Assembly (NCBI GenBank): GCA_965278985.1
Contig: OZ257131.1
Coordinates: 6,138,001 to 6,202,000 of the forward strand
Source: CAISIP01 sp965278985
GTDB taxonomy: Bacteria; Pseudomonadota; Gammaproteobacteria; Burkholderiales; Burkholderiaceae_C
Reading direction: 5' to 3'
DNA length: 64,000 nucleotides
Below the pieces are notes generated by a model, which saw nothing but the letters and a program-made list of their open reading frames with translations, searched no databases and was not told the DNA's origin. Within the stretch, counting starts at the first letter, position 1. Each line of letters begins with the position of its first letter. Made by a program: the position numbers and the translations under genes. Of the stretch, positions 1 to 9,769 are shown in pieces.

Positions 1-918
1 CGGGCATCCCCCGAGACCGTGGCGCGGGTCGAGGCATCGATCAAGGCCGTCGGCTACCACCCCAACCAGCTGGGCCGGGCGCTGCGGCGGCGCGAGAGCA
101 AGCTGGTGGCCATGCTGATCTCCAACCTGGACAACCCGGTGATGGCGGCCATCGCCGCCTCCACCGAGTTCGCGCTGCGCCAGGCCGGCTACGTGATGAT
201 CCTGTGCGATACGCACGACCGCGCCGACCTGCAGGACGAGTACCTGGGCGCCATGCGTTCCCAGGTGGTGCACGGTTATGTGATGGTCGCCTGCCAGCCC
301 AGCGAGGGGCTGCGCGACTTCGTCGAGCGCGGCGCGCCGATGGTCTTCTCGAACCGGCGCAGCCCCTTCGGCGAATGCGCGTTCGTCGGCATCGACAACC
401 TCCAGGCCGGCGCCGACGTGGCGGACCATCTGCTGGATGCGGGCATCACCGACCTGGGCGCGGCCTTTCCGCAAAGGGGGTCTTCCGCCTCGCGGGACCG
501 TGTGCGGGGCTTCTGCGACAGGGCCACGGCCCGCGGGGTGCAGGCCGGTGCGATCCGCCTGGTCGATGGCCCGGGCCTGTCGCACATGGAGATCGGGTAT
601 GCCGCGGCGGGCCAGTTCCAGGGCCGCCGCGCCTGGCCGCGCGGCCTGCTGTGCGTCAGCGACCAGCTGGCCTACGGCGTCTACCGGGCAGCGACCGAGT
701 CAGGCGTGCGCGTGCCCGAAGACTGCCGCATCGTCGGCATCGACGGCAACCCCATCAACCGCTGGATCGCCTCGTGGCTGTCCTCGGTGGAGGTGCCGTA
801 CCAGAATGTCGGCCCCAAGGTCGTGGAACTGCTGAGCGACCTTTGGGGCGGCCAGCCGCCGCGCGAGATCCTGCTGCCGTACCGCTTGCCTGCGCCGTTG
901 CGGCCCGCCGTAGCCTAG
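1..918 (+). CDS. LacI-family transcriptional regulator (5' end cut by window)
   Basis: The reading frame is open from base 1, so the N-terminus lies outside the window. The first visible residues (RASPETVARVEASIKAVGYHPN) are the end of a LacI helix-turn-helix and the hinge helix, so only about 20-25 residues are missing. The rest is a periplasmic-binding-protein-like effector domain (VAMLISNLDNPVMAAIAAS onward, ending near LPAPLRPAVA). The downstream operon encodes a sugar ABC transporter and an alpha-glucosidase, and its promoter carries a LacI-type operator. The protein is therefore probably the local repressor responding to an alpha-glucoside or its breakdown product. The family is certain; the ligand is inferred. 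Confidence 0.93.
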   Translation, partial: RASPETVARVEASIKAVGYHPNQLGRALRRRESKLVAMLISNLDNPVMAAIAASTEFALRQAGYVMILCDTHDRADLQDEYLGAMRSQVVHGYVMVACQPSEGLRDFVERGAPMVFSNRRSPFGECAFVGIDNLQAGADVADHLLDAGITDLGAAFPQRGSSASRDRVRGFCDRATARGVQAGAIRLVDGPGLSHMEIGYAAAGQFQGRRAWPRGLLCVSDQLAYGVYRAATESGVRVPEDCRIVGIDGNPINRWIASWLSSVEVPYQNVGPKVVELLSDLWGGQPPREILLPYRLPAPLRPAVA

Positions 919-941
919 GGTGAGTTCGGGTTTACCCGAGG

Positions 942-970
942 TTGTACGACATTAGGCAAACGTTTACATT
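942..970 (+). promoter_or_regulatory. Candidate promoter with LacI-type operator
   Basis: GCAAACGTTTAC at 956-967 is a near-perfect palindrome with the central CG typical of LacI-family operators (core AAACGTTT, 958-965). It overlaps a possible promoter: TTGTAC at 942-947, a 17-nt spacer, and TACATT at 965-970. It lies between the LacI gene and the binding-protein gene, about 130 nt before that start. The -35 is weak (3 of 6). The operator is better supported than the exact promoter. Confidence 0.6.
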
Positions 971-1100
971 CCCGCAAACAACGGTAAATGGCCGCAAACG
1001 CCGTCAACCTGCGCGGGCCGGTGGACTGGGTGCATGTCGACGGCCGACGTTCCGCAGCTGCCTTGTGAATGATCCAAACCCCTCAGGAGGAGACTGAACC

Positions 1101-2375
1101 ATGCCATCCCTGCAACAACCCCTGCGCGCAGCAGCACTGGCCGCCCTGGCGGCTTCTGCGCTGTCCGCCGCTGCCGCCGACGTGCGCGTCATGTGTTACC
1201 AGGACGGCATCGAGTGCGATGTGCTCTCGTCCCAGGCCCGGCGTTTCGAGGCCGCCAACCCCGGCACGAAGATCATCGTGGACGTGGTGCCCTTCAAGAC
1301 CATCATCGAGCAGCTGCCCGTGCAGCTCGCCGCCGGCCAGGGCCCGGACATCGCGCGCGTGACGGACCTCGGCGGCCTGTCCAAGTACTACCTCGACATC
1401 CGCGCCAACCTGAAGGACGCCAAGTACTGGGACGCCAACTACGGCACCACGCTGCCCTGGCTGCGGCCCTCGCCGGAAGACAAGGGCATCTATGGCGTCA
1501 TGTCCCAGCTCACCATGACCGGCCCCTACGTCAACAAGACGCTGTTCGAGCAGGCGAAGGTGCCGATGCCCGGCTTCAAGGCCACCTGGGACGAGTGGGT
1601 GGCGGCCACGCGGAAGGTGGCGCAGGCCACCCAGACCCCGGCCGCCATGGCCTGGGACCGCTCCGGCCACCGCTTCGCCGGCCCGGCCATCAGCTACGGC
1701 GCGAAGATCTTCGATGCCAAGGGCAACCTCGTGATCGACGACGGCTACAAGGCCGCGGTGACCAAGTTCGTGGGCTGGCACAAGGACGGCACCATGCTCA
1801 AGGAGGTCTGGGCCGGCTCGGGTGGCTCCACCTACGCGGACTCGATCAACGAGTTCAAAAACGGCCGCGTGGTGATGGTGCTGTCGGGCTCCTGGCAGAT
1901 CAACCGCCTGCAGAAGGACATCGGCAATGCCTTCGACTGGGTGGCCGTGCCCAACCCCTGCGGGCCGGCGGCCTGTTCGGGCATCCCCGGGGGTGCGGCC
2001 TGGGTGGCGCTGAAGACCAGCAAGTCGCCCAAGGAAACCGCGATGTTCCTGGACTTCCTCGCGCAGGAAGACAACTACGCCGAGTTCACGAGCAAGACCG
2101 AGAACATTCCCGCCAACAAGGCGCTGGCCGCCAAGGGGGTGCCTTACCCGAATGCATCGCCCGCGCAGCGCAACGCGCTGGGCGTGTTCAGTGCCGGCGT
2201 GGCCAACCTTTCACCGGCGGCCTACGCCTTCCAGGGCTACCGCTACAACCGCGCGATCCAGCTGCCCACCGTGGCGCGCACCACGCAGGCCATCGTGGGC
2301 GAGATGAGCGTCGACGAGGCGGTGAAAAAGATCTCGGCCGACATGGTCGACGCCGTCACCCAGGCACAGAAGTAG
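1101..2375 (+). CDS. Sugar ABC transporter substrate-binding protein (family 1)
   Basis: This 424-residue periplasmic binding protein has a cleavable signal peptide (residues 1 to about 26, Ala-rich, cut near SAAAAD). The body is typical of MalE/UgpB-like family 1 proteins: GTKIIVDVVPFKTIIEQL, then GPDIARVTDLGGL, then PMPGFKATWDEW, with a C-terminal helix VDEAVKKISADMVDAVTQ. A strong AGGAGG at 1085-1090 precedes the ATG by 10 nt. It is the first gene of a five-gene operon with permeases, an ATPase and an alpha-glucosidase, so an alpha-glucoside such as maltose, trehalose or sucrose is the likely ligand. The exact sugar cannot be read from sequence. Confidence 0.93.
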   Translation: MPSLQQPLRAAALAALAASALSAAAADVRVMCYQDGIECDVLSSQARRFEAANPGTKIIVDVVPFKTIIEQLPVQLAAGQGPDIARVTDLGGLSKYYLDIRANLKDAKYWDANYGTTLPWLRPSPEDKGIYGVMSQLTMTGPYVNKTLFEQAKVPMPGFKATWDEWVAATRKVAQATQTPAAMAWDRSGHRFAGPAISYGAKIFDAKGNLVIDDGYKAAVTKFVGWHKDGTMLKEVWAGSGGSTYADSINEFKNGRVVMVLSGSWQINRLQKDIGNAFDWVAVPNPCGPAACSGIPGGAAWVALKTSKSPKETAMFLDFLAQEDNYAEFTSKTENIPANKALAAKGVPYPNASPAQRNALGVFSAGVANLSPAAYAFQGYRYNRAIQLPTVARTTQAIVGEMSVDEAVKKISADMVDAVTQAQK

Positions 2376-2382
2376 GTGCCCC

Positions 2383-3363
2383 TTGGCCCGCCTGCTCGCG
2401 CTCTTCTTCAACCTGTTCGAGCCGATCTTCCGGCTCGGCCAGCGTTGGCTGGGCAATTCCCGCATCGGTTGGCTCTTCGTGGGGCCGAACCTGTTGATCT
2501 TCGGTCTCTTCACCTTTTTGCCGATCGTGATCAACTTCATCTACGCCACCACCGGTGGCGTGGAGCTGTTGCCGGGCAAGCGGCCCTACACCGGCGCCGA
2601 GAACTTCGGCATCCTGCTCGAATGCCGCAACTACCTGGACCTCTCCACCTGCCGCAAGGACGTGTTCTGGCGCGCCATGCTGAACACCGCGAAGTTCTCG
2701 GTGATCCAGGTCGTGCTCATGGTGCTGTTCTCGCTGGTCACAGCGCTGGTGCTGAACCGCAAGATCATCGGGCGCGGCTTCTGGCGTGGCGTGTTCTTCT
2801 ACCCCGTGCTGCTGTCGCCCGTCGTGGTCGCGCTCATCTGGAAGTGGCTGCTGCAGCAGCAGGGCGTGTTCAATGCCCTGCTCTCGGCCACCGGCGGCAC
2901 ACCGGTGGGCTGGCTCACCGATGCGGGCTGGGCCTTCTTCTGGACCGTGTTTGTCTCGATCTGGGCCCACATGGGCTTCTACACGCTGATCCTGCTGGCG
3001 GGCCTGCAGGCCATTCCGCGTGACCTGTACGAGGCCGCGGAGATGGATGCGGCGTCGCCGTGGCGGGTGCTCCGGCGCATCACGCTGCCGCTGCTCATGC
3101 CCAACCTGATCGTGGTGATCGTGCTCGCCATGATCCGTGCCGTGCAGATCTTCGACGAGGTGTTCGTGCTCACCGGCGGCGGGCCGGGCTCGGCCACGAC
3201 CTTCATCGTGCAGTTCATCTACGCGACCGGTTTCGCCGAGCAGATCCACCTGTACGGGCTGGCGGCCGCCGCATCGCTGATCCTGGCCGCGGGCCTGATC
3301 CTGCTGACGCTGCTGCAGTTGCGCCTCACGCGCGCGGAGCAGGCCGGCAAGCGCGCGCGCTGA
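2383..3363 (+). CDS. Sugar ABC transporter permease (MalF/UgpA type)
   Basis: This 326-residue inner-membrane permease has about six hydrophobic segments and the cytoplasmic EAA loop that docks on the ATPase (DLYEAAEMDAASPWRVL followed by ITLPLL). A TTG at 2383 is the chosen start, 7 nt after the stop of the binding-protein gene. The N-terminus then reads MARLLALFFNLFEPIFRLG, and no better in-frame start gives a full protein. It pairs with the next gene to form the channel of the importer. Confidence 0.92.
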   Translation: MARLLALFFNLFEPIFRLGQRWLGNSRIGWLFVGPNLLIFGLFTFLPIVINFIYATTGGVELLPGKRPYTGAENFGILLECRNYLDLSTCRKDVFWRAMLNTAKFSVIQVVLMVLFSLVTALVLNRKIIGRGFWRGVFFYPVLLSPVVVALIWKWLLQQQGVFNALLSATGGTPVGWLTDAGWAFFWTVFVSIWAHMGFYTLILLAGLQAIPRDLYEAAEMDAASPWRVLRRITLPLLMPNLIVVIVLAMIRAVQIFDEVFVLTGGGPGSATTFIVQFIYATGFAEQIHLYGLAAAASLILAAGLILLTLLQLRLTRAEQAGKRAR

Positions 3364-3379
3364 AACCGAGGGGCCCACC

Positions 3380-4426
3380 ATGTTCCGTTTCCTGACCCGC
3401 ACCAAGGGGCGCACGCGCCTGCACTGGACCGACTGGCTCAGCTACGCCTACCTGCTCGTCGGCCTCTTCACGATGTTCGCGCCCATCCTGTGGCTCGTGA
3501 TGTCTTCGTTGAAGACCGAAAGCGCGCTGGCGCAGTTCCCGCCCACCTTCCTGCCCTACAGCCAGCAGACGGTGCAGGTGGAGGGGCAGGAGAAGCCGCT
3601 GCCGCTGTTCATGACGACGCTCGAGGATGGCACGAAGAAGCCGATGGCCCAGCTGCGGCGCATCGGCATCATGGCCACGATGGTCGACCCGGCCAAGCCC
3701 GCGGCCGAGCCGGTGCGCGTGAACATCAACGACCGCAAGCCCATCAACACGCTGCGCTTCGCGCCCGAGAACTACGCCGACATCTTCGCCAAGTTCGCCT
3801 TCGGCACCTTCCTGTGGAACAGCGTGTTCATCACCGTGGTGGCCACGCTGCTCACGCTGCTGATCAACTCGATGGCGGCCTTCGCCCTGTCGAAGTACCA
3901 GTTCAAGGGGCAGAAGGCGGTGTTCCTGCTGATCATCGCCACGCTGATGATCCCGCCCACCATCATCCTGGTGCCGGTGTTCCTGGTCATCAACAGCGTG
4001 GGGTTGCTGAACTCGTTGTGGGGCGTGATCCTGCCCGCCATCGCCACGCCCACGGGGGTGTTCCTGCTGCGGCAGTACATGCTCACGATCCCCGACGAGC
4101 TGCTGGAGGCCGCGCGCATGGACCACGCCAGCGAGTGGCGCATCTACTGGAGGATCGTGCTGCCCCTGGCCGCGCCTGCGCTGGCCGTGCTGGCGATCTT
4201 CTCGGTGATGTGGCGCTGGAACGACTTCCTGCTGCCGCTGATCGTGTTGTCGCGGCCCGAGGTGTTCACGCTGCAGCTGGCGCTGAACTCCTTCCAGGGC
4301 GAGCTGAACACCCAGTGGCACTACCTGCTGGCCATGACCGTGATCACGCTGGTGCCGGTGACGCTGGTCTTCGCCTTCCTGCAGAAATACGTGACCACCG
4401 GCATCGCGAGTGCCGGCGTCAAGTAA
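3380..4426 (+). CDS. Sugar ABC transporter permease (MalG/UgpE type) with long periplasmic loop
   Basis: This is the second channel subunit, 348 residues, with the EAA loop ELLEAARMDHASEWRIYWRI before VLPLAAPA. Between the first and second membrane segments (about residues 53-137) lies a hydrophilic stretch of about 80 residues (FPPTFLPYSQQTVQV to INTLRFAPENYADIF). This makes the protein longer than the usual 270-300 residues of the family, as in MalG-like subunits whose periplasmic loop contacts the binding protein. Start ATG 3380 lies 17 nt after the previous gene. Family is certain, substrate inferred. Confidence 0.92.
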   Translation: MFRFLTRTKGRTRLHWTDWLSYAYLLVGLFTMFAPILWLVMSSLKTESALAQFPPTFLPYSQQTVQVEGQEKPLPLFMTTLEDGTKKPMAQLRRIGIMATMVDPAKPAAEPVRVNINDRKPINTLRFAPENYADIFAKFAFGTFLWNSVFITVVATLLTLLINSMAAFALSKYQFKGQKAVFLLIIATLMIPPTIILVPVFLVINSVGLLNSLWGVILPAIATPTGVFLLRQYMLTIPDELLEAARMDHASEWRIYWRIVLPLAAPALAVLAIFSVMWRWNDFLLPLIVLSRPEVFTLQLALNSFQGELNTQWHYLLAMTVITLVPVTLVFAFLQKYVTTGIASAGVK

Positions 4427-4458
4427 GAAGAAGCACTGAACCGAGAACGGGGAGTACC

Positions 4459-5477
<1,019 letters not shown>

Positions 5478-5481
<4 letters not shown>

Positions 5482-7619
5482 AGGCGATACCAGGACGCAG
5501 CGTCGAATCGGCCGATGGCCATGGCGTGCGCGTGGCGCTGGCCGACGGCGGCCGCTTCGAGGTGCAGGTGCTGGAGCAGCATCTCGTGCGTGTGCGCATG
5601 CGGCCGGCAGCGGGTTACAAGGAGCCACGCACCTGGGCCGTTGCACCCGTGACGGGCGAGGATGTGGCCTGGGAAGGGCGGTCGCGCGATGACCTCGCGG
5701 GTTTCTCCTGCCCCGAGGCACAGTGCGTGCGCCAGGGGGACACGGCGGTGCAACTGCGCACCGGGGAGCTCTCGCTCACGTTGCAGCTCGACCCGCTGGC
5801 GCTGCAATGGCAGGACGCGCAGGGCCACCCGCTGGCCTCCGACCGCAGCACCTTCGCCTATGCCGACAACACGCGCACCGGCGCCGTGCGCCACTACCTC
5901 GCGCGCGAACGTGCTGAGCGCTATTACGGTCTCGGCGACAAGACCGGCCCGCTCGACCTGCATGGCCGCCGCCTGCGGACCTTCGCACAGGATGCGCTGG
6001 GCTACGACCCGAAGACGGGCGACCCGCTCTACAAGCACTGGCCCTTCCTCATCACGCGCACGGCCGGTGGCCAGTGGTATGGCCAGTACTACGACACGCT
6101 GGCACCCTGCACCTTCGACCTCGGGCAGGAGCACGACAACTACCACGGCTTCTACCGCTACATCGAGATCGAGGACGGTGACCTCGACTGCTACTTCATC
6201 GCGGGCGCGAGCCTGGCCGAGGTGGTGGCACGCTTCACGCAGCTGATTGGCGGCACCGCGCTGCCACCGCGCTGGACGCTGGGCTTCGCACAGACCGCGA
6301 TGGGCCTCACCGATGCGCCGGACGGGCAGCGGCAACTGGACAACTTCCTCACGACCATCCAGAAGGAGGGCATTCCGTGCTCGGCCTTCCACTACGGGTC
6401 GGGGTACTCGTCGCGCGGTCCGCGGCGCTACGTGTTCACCTGGAACAGCAGCAAGTTTCCGGACCCGAAGACGCTCAACGCGCGCTTCCATGCCGCGGGG
6501 CTGCACCTCGTGGCCAACACCAAGCCCGCGCTGCTGGATGACCATCCCAACTACGCGCAGGTGGCGGCGCAGGGCGGGCTGATCCACGACGAGGCGAAGA
6601 AGCAGCCCGTGCTGGAGCAGTTCTGGGACGGCTACGGCGCGCACATCGATTTCACCAGCCGCGCCGGCATCGCCTGGTGGCAGCAGGGCCTGCGCGCCCA
6701 GGTACTGGACTACGGCATCGACATCGGCTGGAACGACAACAACGAATACGCCGTGCTCGATGACGACGCGGCCTGCGACGGTTTCGGCACGCCCCTGCTG
6801 CTGCGCCGCGCCCGGCCGCTGCACGGCATGCTGATGACGCGCGCAACCTTCGAGGCACAGGCCGCGCACGCGTTGGAACGTGGCACCCCGAACTTCGAGA
6901 ACTTCACCGTCACGCGTGCAGGCGGCCCCGGCATCCAGCGGTACGCGCAGACCTGGAGCGGCGACAACACCACCAGCTGGGACACCTTGCGCTGGAACAT
7001 CCGCACGGGGCTGCAGATGTCCCTCTCGGGCATGTTCAACACCGGCCACGACGTGGGCGGGTTCTTCGGGCCGGTGCCCGAGCCCGAGCTCTTCGGGCGC
7101 TGGGTGCAGGCCTGTGCATTGAACCCCCGCATGGTCATGAACTCCTGGAAGGCTGACGGCACCGTCAACGTGCCGTGGCTGCATCCGGAGGTCACGCCGC
7201 ACGTGGCGGCGGCTATCCGGCTGCGGTATGCGCTGCTGCCGTACATGTGGTCGCTGTTCGAACGCGCGCATGCGCAGCACCAGGCCATCATCCGGCCGAC
7301 CTTCTACAGCTTTCCCGACGACCCGCAGTGCTTCGCCGACAGCGACGACTTCATGCTGGGCGACGACCTGCTCGTCGCGCCCGTGGTGGAGCAGGGCGCC
7401 GTGACGCGCACTGTTTACCTGCCAGCAGGGCCCGAGGCCTGGTTCGACTTCCACACGGGCGCACGCTTCGACGCCGGACGCAGCCACACCGTCGCGGCGC
7501 CGCTGAGCACGCTGCCGCTGTTCGTGCGCGCCGGGGCGCGAATTCCGCTCGCCGCCGCGCCTGCGGGCGGGCTGCCGCGTTTCGACGATCCGGTGGGCGA
7601 GACGCGCAGCTTCGGTTGA
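5478..7619 (+). CDS. Glycoside hydrolase family 31 alpha-glucosidase
   Basis: This 713-residue retaining alpha-glycosidase is probably cytoplasmic because no signal peptide is visible. An N-terminal beta-sandwich (to about residue 250) precedes the TIM barrel. The nucleophile motif WNDNNE at 418-423 (Asp420) corresponds to the family's W-x-D-x-N-E, and WSGDN at 493-497 supplies the acid/base Asp496. RYALLPYMWSLFERAH and the C-terminal beta domain complete the fold. As the last gene of the transporter operon, overlapping the ATPase gene by 4 nt, it should hydrolyse the imported glucoside to glucose. Related GH31 activities (alpha-xylosidase, sulfoquinovosidase) cannot be excluded. Confidence 0.93.
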
Positions 7620-7661
7620 GGCCTCGTCGGTCCGGCGCCGCGCGGAGTTCCTGCGCGATTG

Positions 7662-7682
7662 CAGCGCTTGGCGCCAGCGCTG
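7662..7682. terminator. GC-rich hairpin after the glucoside operon
   Basis: CAGCGCT at 7662-7668 and AGCGCTG at 7676-7682 form a perfect 7-bp stem around the loop TGGCGCC. It lies 43 nt after the glucosidase stop and before the regulator gene at 7765. No T-tract follows, so it may be a weak or Rho-assisted terminator, or only an mRNA 3' stabiliser. Confidence 0.35.
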
Positions 7683-7764
7683 GATGGCGCAAGAAGCATC
7701 GTCTTGCCCGGCTCGGCTTGCCGCCCTAAGAATTCCTTAATGCCTTCCCGCACAATCGCGGCCC

Positions 7765-8451
7765 ATGAGAGTCCTCGTGGTCGAAGACGATGCTGGCATC
7801 GCGCAGGGGCTGGCGCTGGCCCTGCGCCAGCAGGGATGGGCGCCGGACGTGTCCGGCGACCTGGCATCCGCCTGGGCGGCGCTGCGCACGGAGCCCTTCG
7901 ATGTGGTGCTGCTGGACCTGGGCCTGCCGGACGGCGATGGCGGCTCGCTGCTGCGCCGCATCCGCGCGGCGGGTCCTGCGGGCCTGCCCGATCCTGCCAC
8001 GCCGGTGCTGATCATGACGGCCCGCGATGAGGTGGCGTCTCGCATCCATGGCCTGGACATGGGGGCGGACGACTACATCACCAAACCCTTCGACGCCGGC
8101 GAGCTGGCCGCGCGCATGCGCGTGGCCCGGCGCCGGGCTACGGGGCGGGCCAGCGCGGGGATCCGGTGGGGCGAGCTGGAAGTGGACCCTGCGACGCGCC
8201 AGGTGCTGCGTGCCGGGGTTCCGGTGGAGCTGTCGACCCGCGAGTTCGGCCTGCTGATGCTGCTGATGGAGGCGCGGCCGCGCGTGCTCACGCGCCAGCA
8301 GATCGAAGCGGGCATGTACAACTGGGAGAGTGCGTTGGAGAGCAATGCCATCGAGGTGCACGTGCACCACCTGCGCAAGAAGCTCGGCGACGGTGTGCTG
8401 CGCACCGTGCGGGGCGTGGGCTATTTCATGCCGCAGGATCCACCCGCATGA
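7765..8451 (+). CDS. OmpR-family response regulator, orphan
   Basis: This 228-residue two-component regulator has a receiver domain at residues 1-120 with acidic pocket E7-D8-D9, phosphoacceptor Asp51 (VVLLDLGLPDGDG) and conserved Lys in YITKPFD. A winged-helix OmpR/PhoB DNA-binding domain follows (STREFGLLMLLMEARPRVLTRQQIE, then NAIEVHVHHLRKKLG and RTVRGVGYFM). It resembles the QseB/PmrA/TctD group. No histidine kinase lies next to it; the next gene is dgkA, which it overlaps by 4 nt. A CACAAT at 7751-7756 lies 8 nt before the ATG and no Shine-Dalgarno is visible, so transcription may start close to the start codon. Confidence 0.93.
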   Translation: MRVLVVEDDAGIAQGLALALRQQGWAPDVSGDLASAWAALRTEPFDVVLLDLGLPDGDGGSLLRRIRAAGPAGLPDPATPVLIMTARDEVASRIHGLDMGADDYITKPFDAGELAARMRVARRRATGRASAGIRWGELEVDPATRQVLRAGVPVELSTREFGLLMLLMEARPRVLTRQQIEAGMYNWESALESNAIEVHVHHLRKKLGDGVLRTVRGVGYFMPQDPPA

Positions 8452-8870
8452 GGCCCGATCCGATGCCCGGCACGCCGCCGGAGAACACGCCCTTCGACAA
8501 CCTGCAGAAGCGCCGTCGCGGCCTGGTGCGGCTGTGGCACGCGACGACCTACTCGCTCGCCGGCCTGCGCGCGGGCTGGGCGGAGCCGGCATTTCGCACC
8601 GAGGCCGTGGCGTCCATCGTGCTGATCCCGCTCGCATTCTGGATTGCGCGCACCTGGGTCGAGGCGGCGATCCTCATCGGAAGCCTGGTGCTGCTGATGG
8701 TGGTGGAGCTGCTCAACACCGCCGTCGAAGGCGCGGTGGACCGCGCCGGGCTGGAGTGGCACCTGCTGTCCAAGCGCGCGAAGGACCTGGGCAGCGCCGC
8801 CGTGTTCCTGTGCATCCTGTTTGCGGCGGGTTTGTGGATGTCTGCGGTGGTGCGCGCGTTCTGGCCATAA
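8448..8870 (+). CDS. dgkA: Diacylglycerol kinase
   Basis: This 140-residue inner-membrane kinase phosphorylates diacylglycerol for phospholipid recycling. The family motifs are clear: EPAFRTEAVASI in the N-terminal helix and VELLNTAVEGAVDR at the active site, with three hydrophobic helices and length close to the E. coli enzyme (122 residues) plus a short N-terminal extension. ATG 8448 overlaps the stop of the response-regulator gene (ATGA); an alternative ATG in frame is at 8463. The overlap indicates one transcript, so the regulator may link an envelope signal to lipid metabolism. That link is an inference. Confidence 0.93.
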   Translation: MRPDPMPGTPPENTPFDNLQKRRRGLVRLWHATTYSLAGLRAGWAEPAFRTEAVASIVLIPLAFWIARTWVEAAILIGSLVLLMVVELLNTAVEGAVDRAGLEWHLLSKRAKDLGSAAVFLCILFAAGLWMSAVVRAFWP

Positions 8871-8935
8871 GCACGGCTTCGTGCCATCCAAAGGGGGGCC
8901 GGGCGGTGCCCACAGAGACCAGCTCATCGATTCGG

Positions 8936-8964
8936 CTGACAAACCTAGGGAAAACCCTTAGAAT
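8936..8964 (+). promoter_or_regulatory. Strong sigma70-like promoter just before the GNAT gene
   Basis: CTGACA at 8936-8941, a 17-nt spacer and TAGAAT at 8959-8964 give 5 of 6 matches in both boxes. The predicted transcription start falls at about 8971, which is the first base of the GTG start codon of the downstream gene. Either the mRNA is leaderless or the true start codon is further in. Confidence 0.65.
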
Positions 8965-8970
8965 TGGGGT

Positions 8971-9681
8971 GTGACCGACGCTTCCGCCCCTGTTACCCAC
9001 CCTGCCGATCCCACGCCGCGCCAGGAACGTGTGGGCGTGTCCGGCTCCCCGCCGCCGCGTGCATCCGCTCCCGTCGTCGTGCCCATCCGCTCGCTGGGCA
9101 GCAACCACCGCGCGCGCATCGTCGAACATCTGCTGGCGCTGGACCCACGCGACCGCTACCTTCGCTTCGGGTATGCGGCAGGAGACGCGCAGATCGAGCG
9201 GTATGTCGCGGGGCTGGACTTCGTTCGGGACGAGATCTTCGGCATCTATAACCGCAAGCTGCGCCTGATCGCCATGGCCCACCTGGCCTATCCACCCGAC
9301 GGGGACAAGGCCAAGCCCGCGGAGTTCGGTGTCTCGGTCGCCAAGTCGGCGCGGGGCCGCGGTTATGGGGCGCGGCTGTTCGAGCGCGCCGCGATCCATG
9401 CGCGCAACGACGGCATCTCGCAGATGTTCATCCACGCCCTGAGCGAGAACGCCGCGATGCTCCGAATCGCGCGTTCCGCGGGCGCGGTGGTGCGGCGCGA
9501 CGGTGCCGAGTCGGAGGCATACCTGCAGTTGCCCGCGCCCACCCTCGACTCCCGCATGACGGAGATGCTGCAGGAGCAGCTCGGCCAGGTCGACTACGGC
9601 ATGAAGTCGCAGACGCGGCAGTTCTGGCAGCTGGTGGGCCAGTTCCGCCCGGCGGTCGACTCCTTCGACGTCCATCCCTGA
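8971..9681 (+). CDS. GNAT-family N-acetyltransferase
   Basis: This protein of 236 residues (if started at GTG 8971) has a GNAT fold. The core acetyl-CoA loop is SVAKSARGRGYGARLFERA (the R/Q-x-x-G-x-G/A motif), followed by FIHALSENAAMLRIARSAGA. The first 40 residues are Pro/Ala-rich and unlikely to be folded. An alternative start is GTG 9037, which has AGGAA at 9023-9027 about 9 nt upstream and would give 214 residues. The acetyl acceptor cannot be predicted. A strong promoter ends 6 nt before the listed start. Confidence 0.8.
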   Translation: MTDASAPVTHPADPTPRQERVGVSGSPPPRASAPVVVPIRSLGSNHRARIVEHLLALDPRDRYLRFGYAAGDAQIERYVAGLDFVRDEIFGIYNRKLRLIAMAHLAYPPDGDKAKPAEFGVSVAKSARGRGYGARLFERAAIHARNDGISQMFIHALSENAAMLRIARSAGAVVRRDGAESEAYLQLPAPTLDSRMTEMLQEQLGQVDYGMKSQTRQFWQLVGQFRPAVDSFDVHP

Positions 9682-9769
9682 ACACCCACGGGCCTTCATG
9701 GCTTTGTGGCCCCGATCCGCTATCCTAGAGGGTCGTCCAACTCCAGTGCCCCCGCCGGCACTTCCCTCA

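Noticed and set aside
9698..9769. ATG 9698 as the corC start
   Set aside because: It would place a -10-like TATCCT inside the gene and adds 24 residues with no family similarity. GTG 9770 fits the CorC N-terminus.
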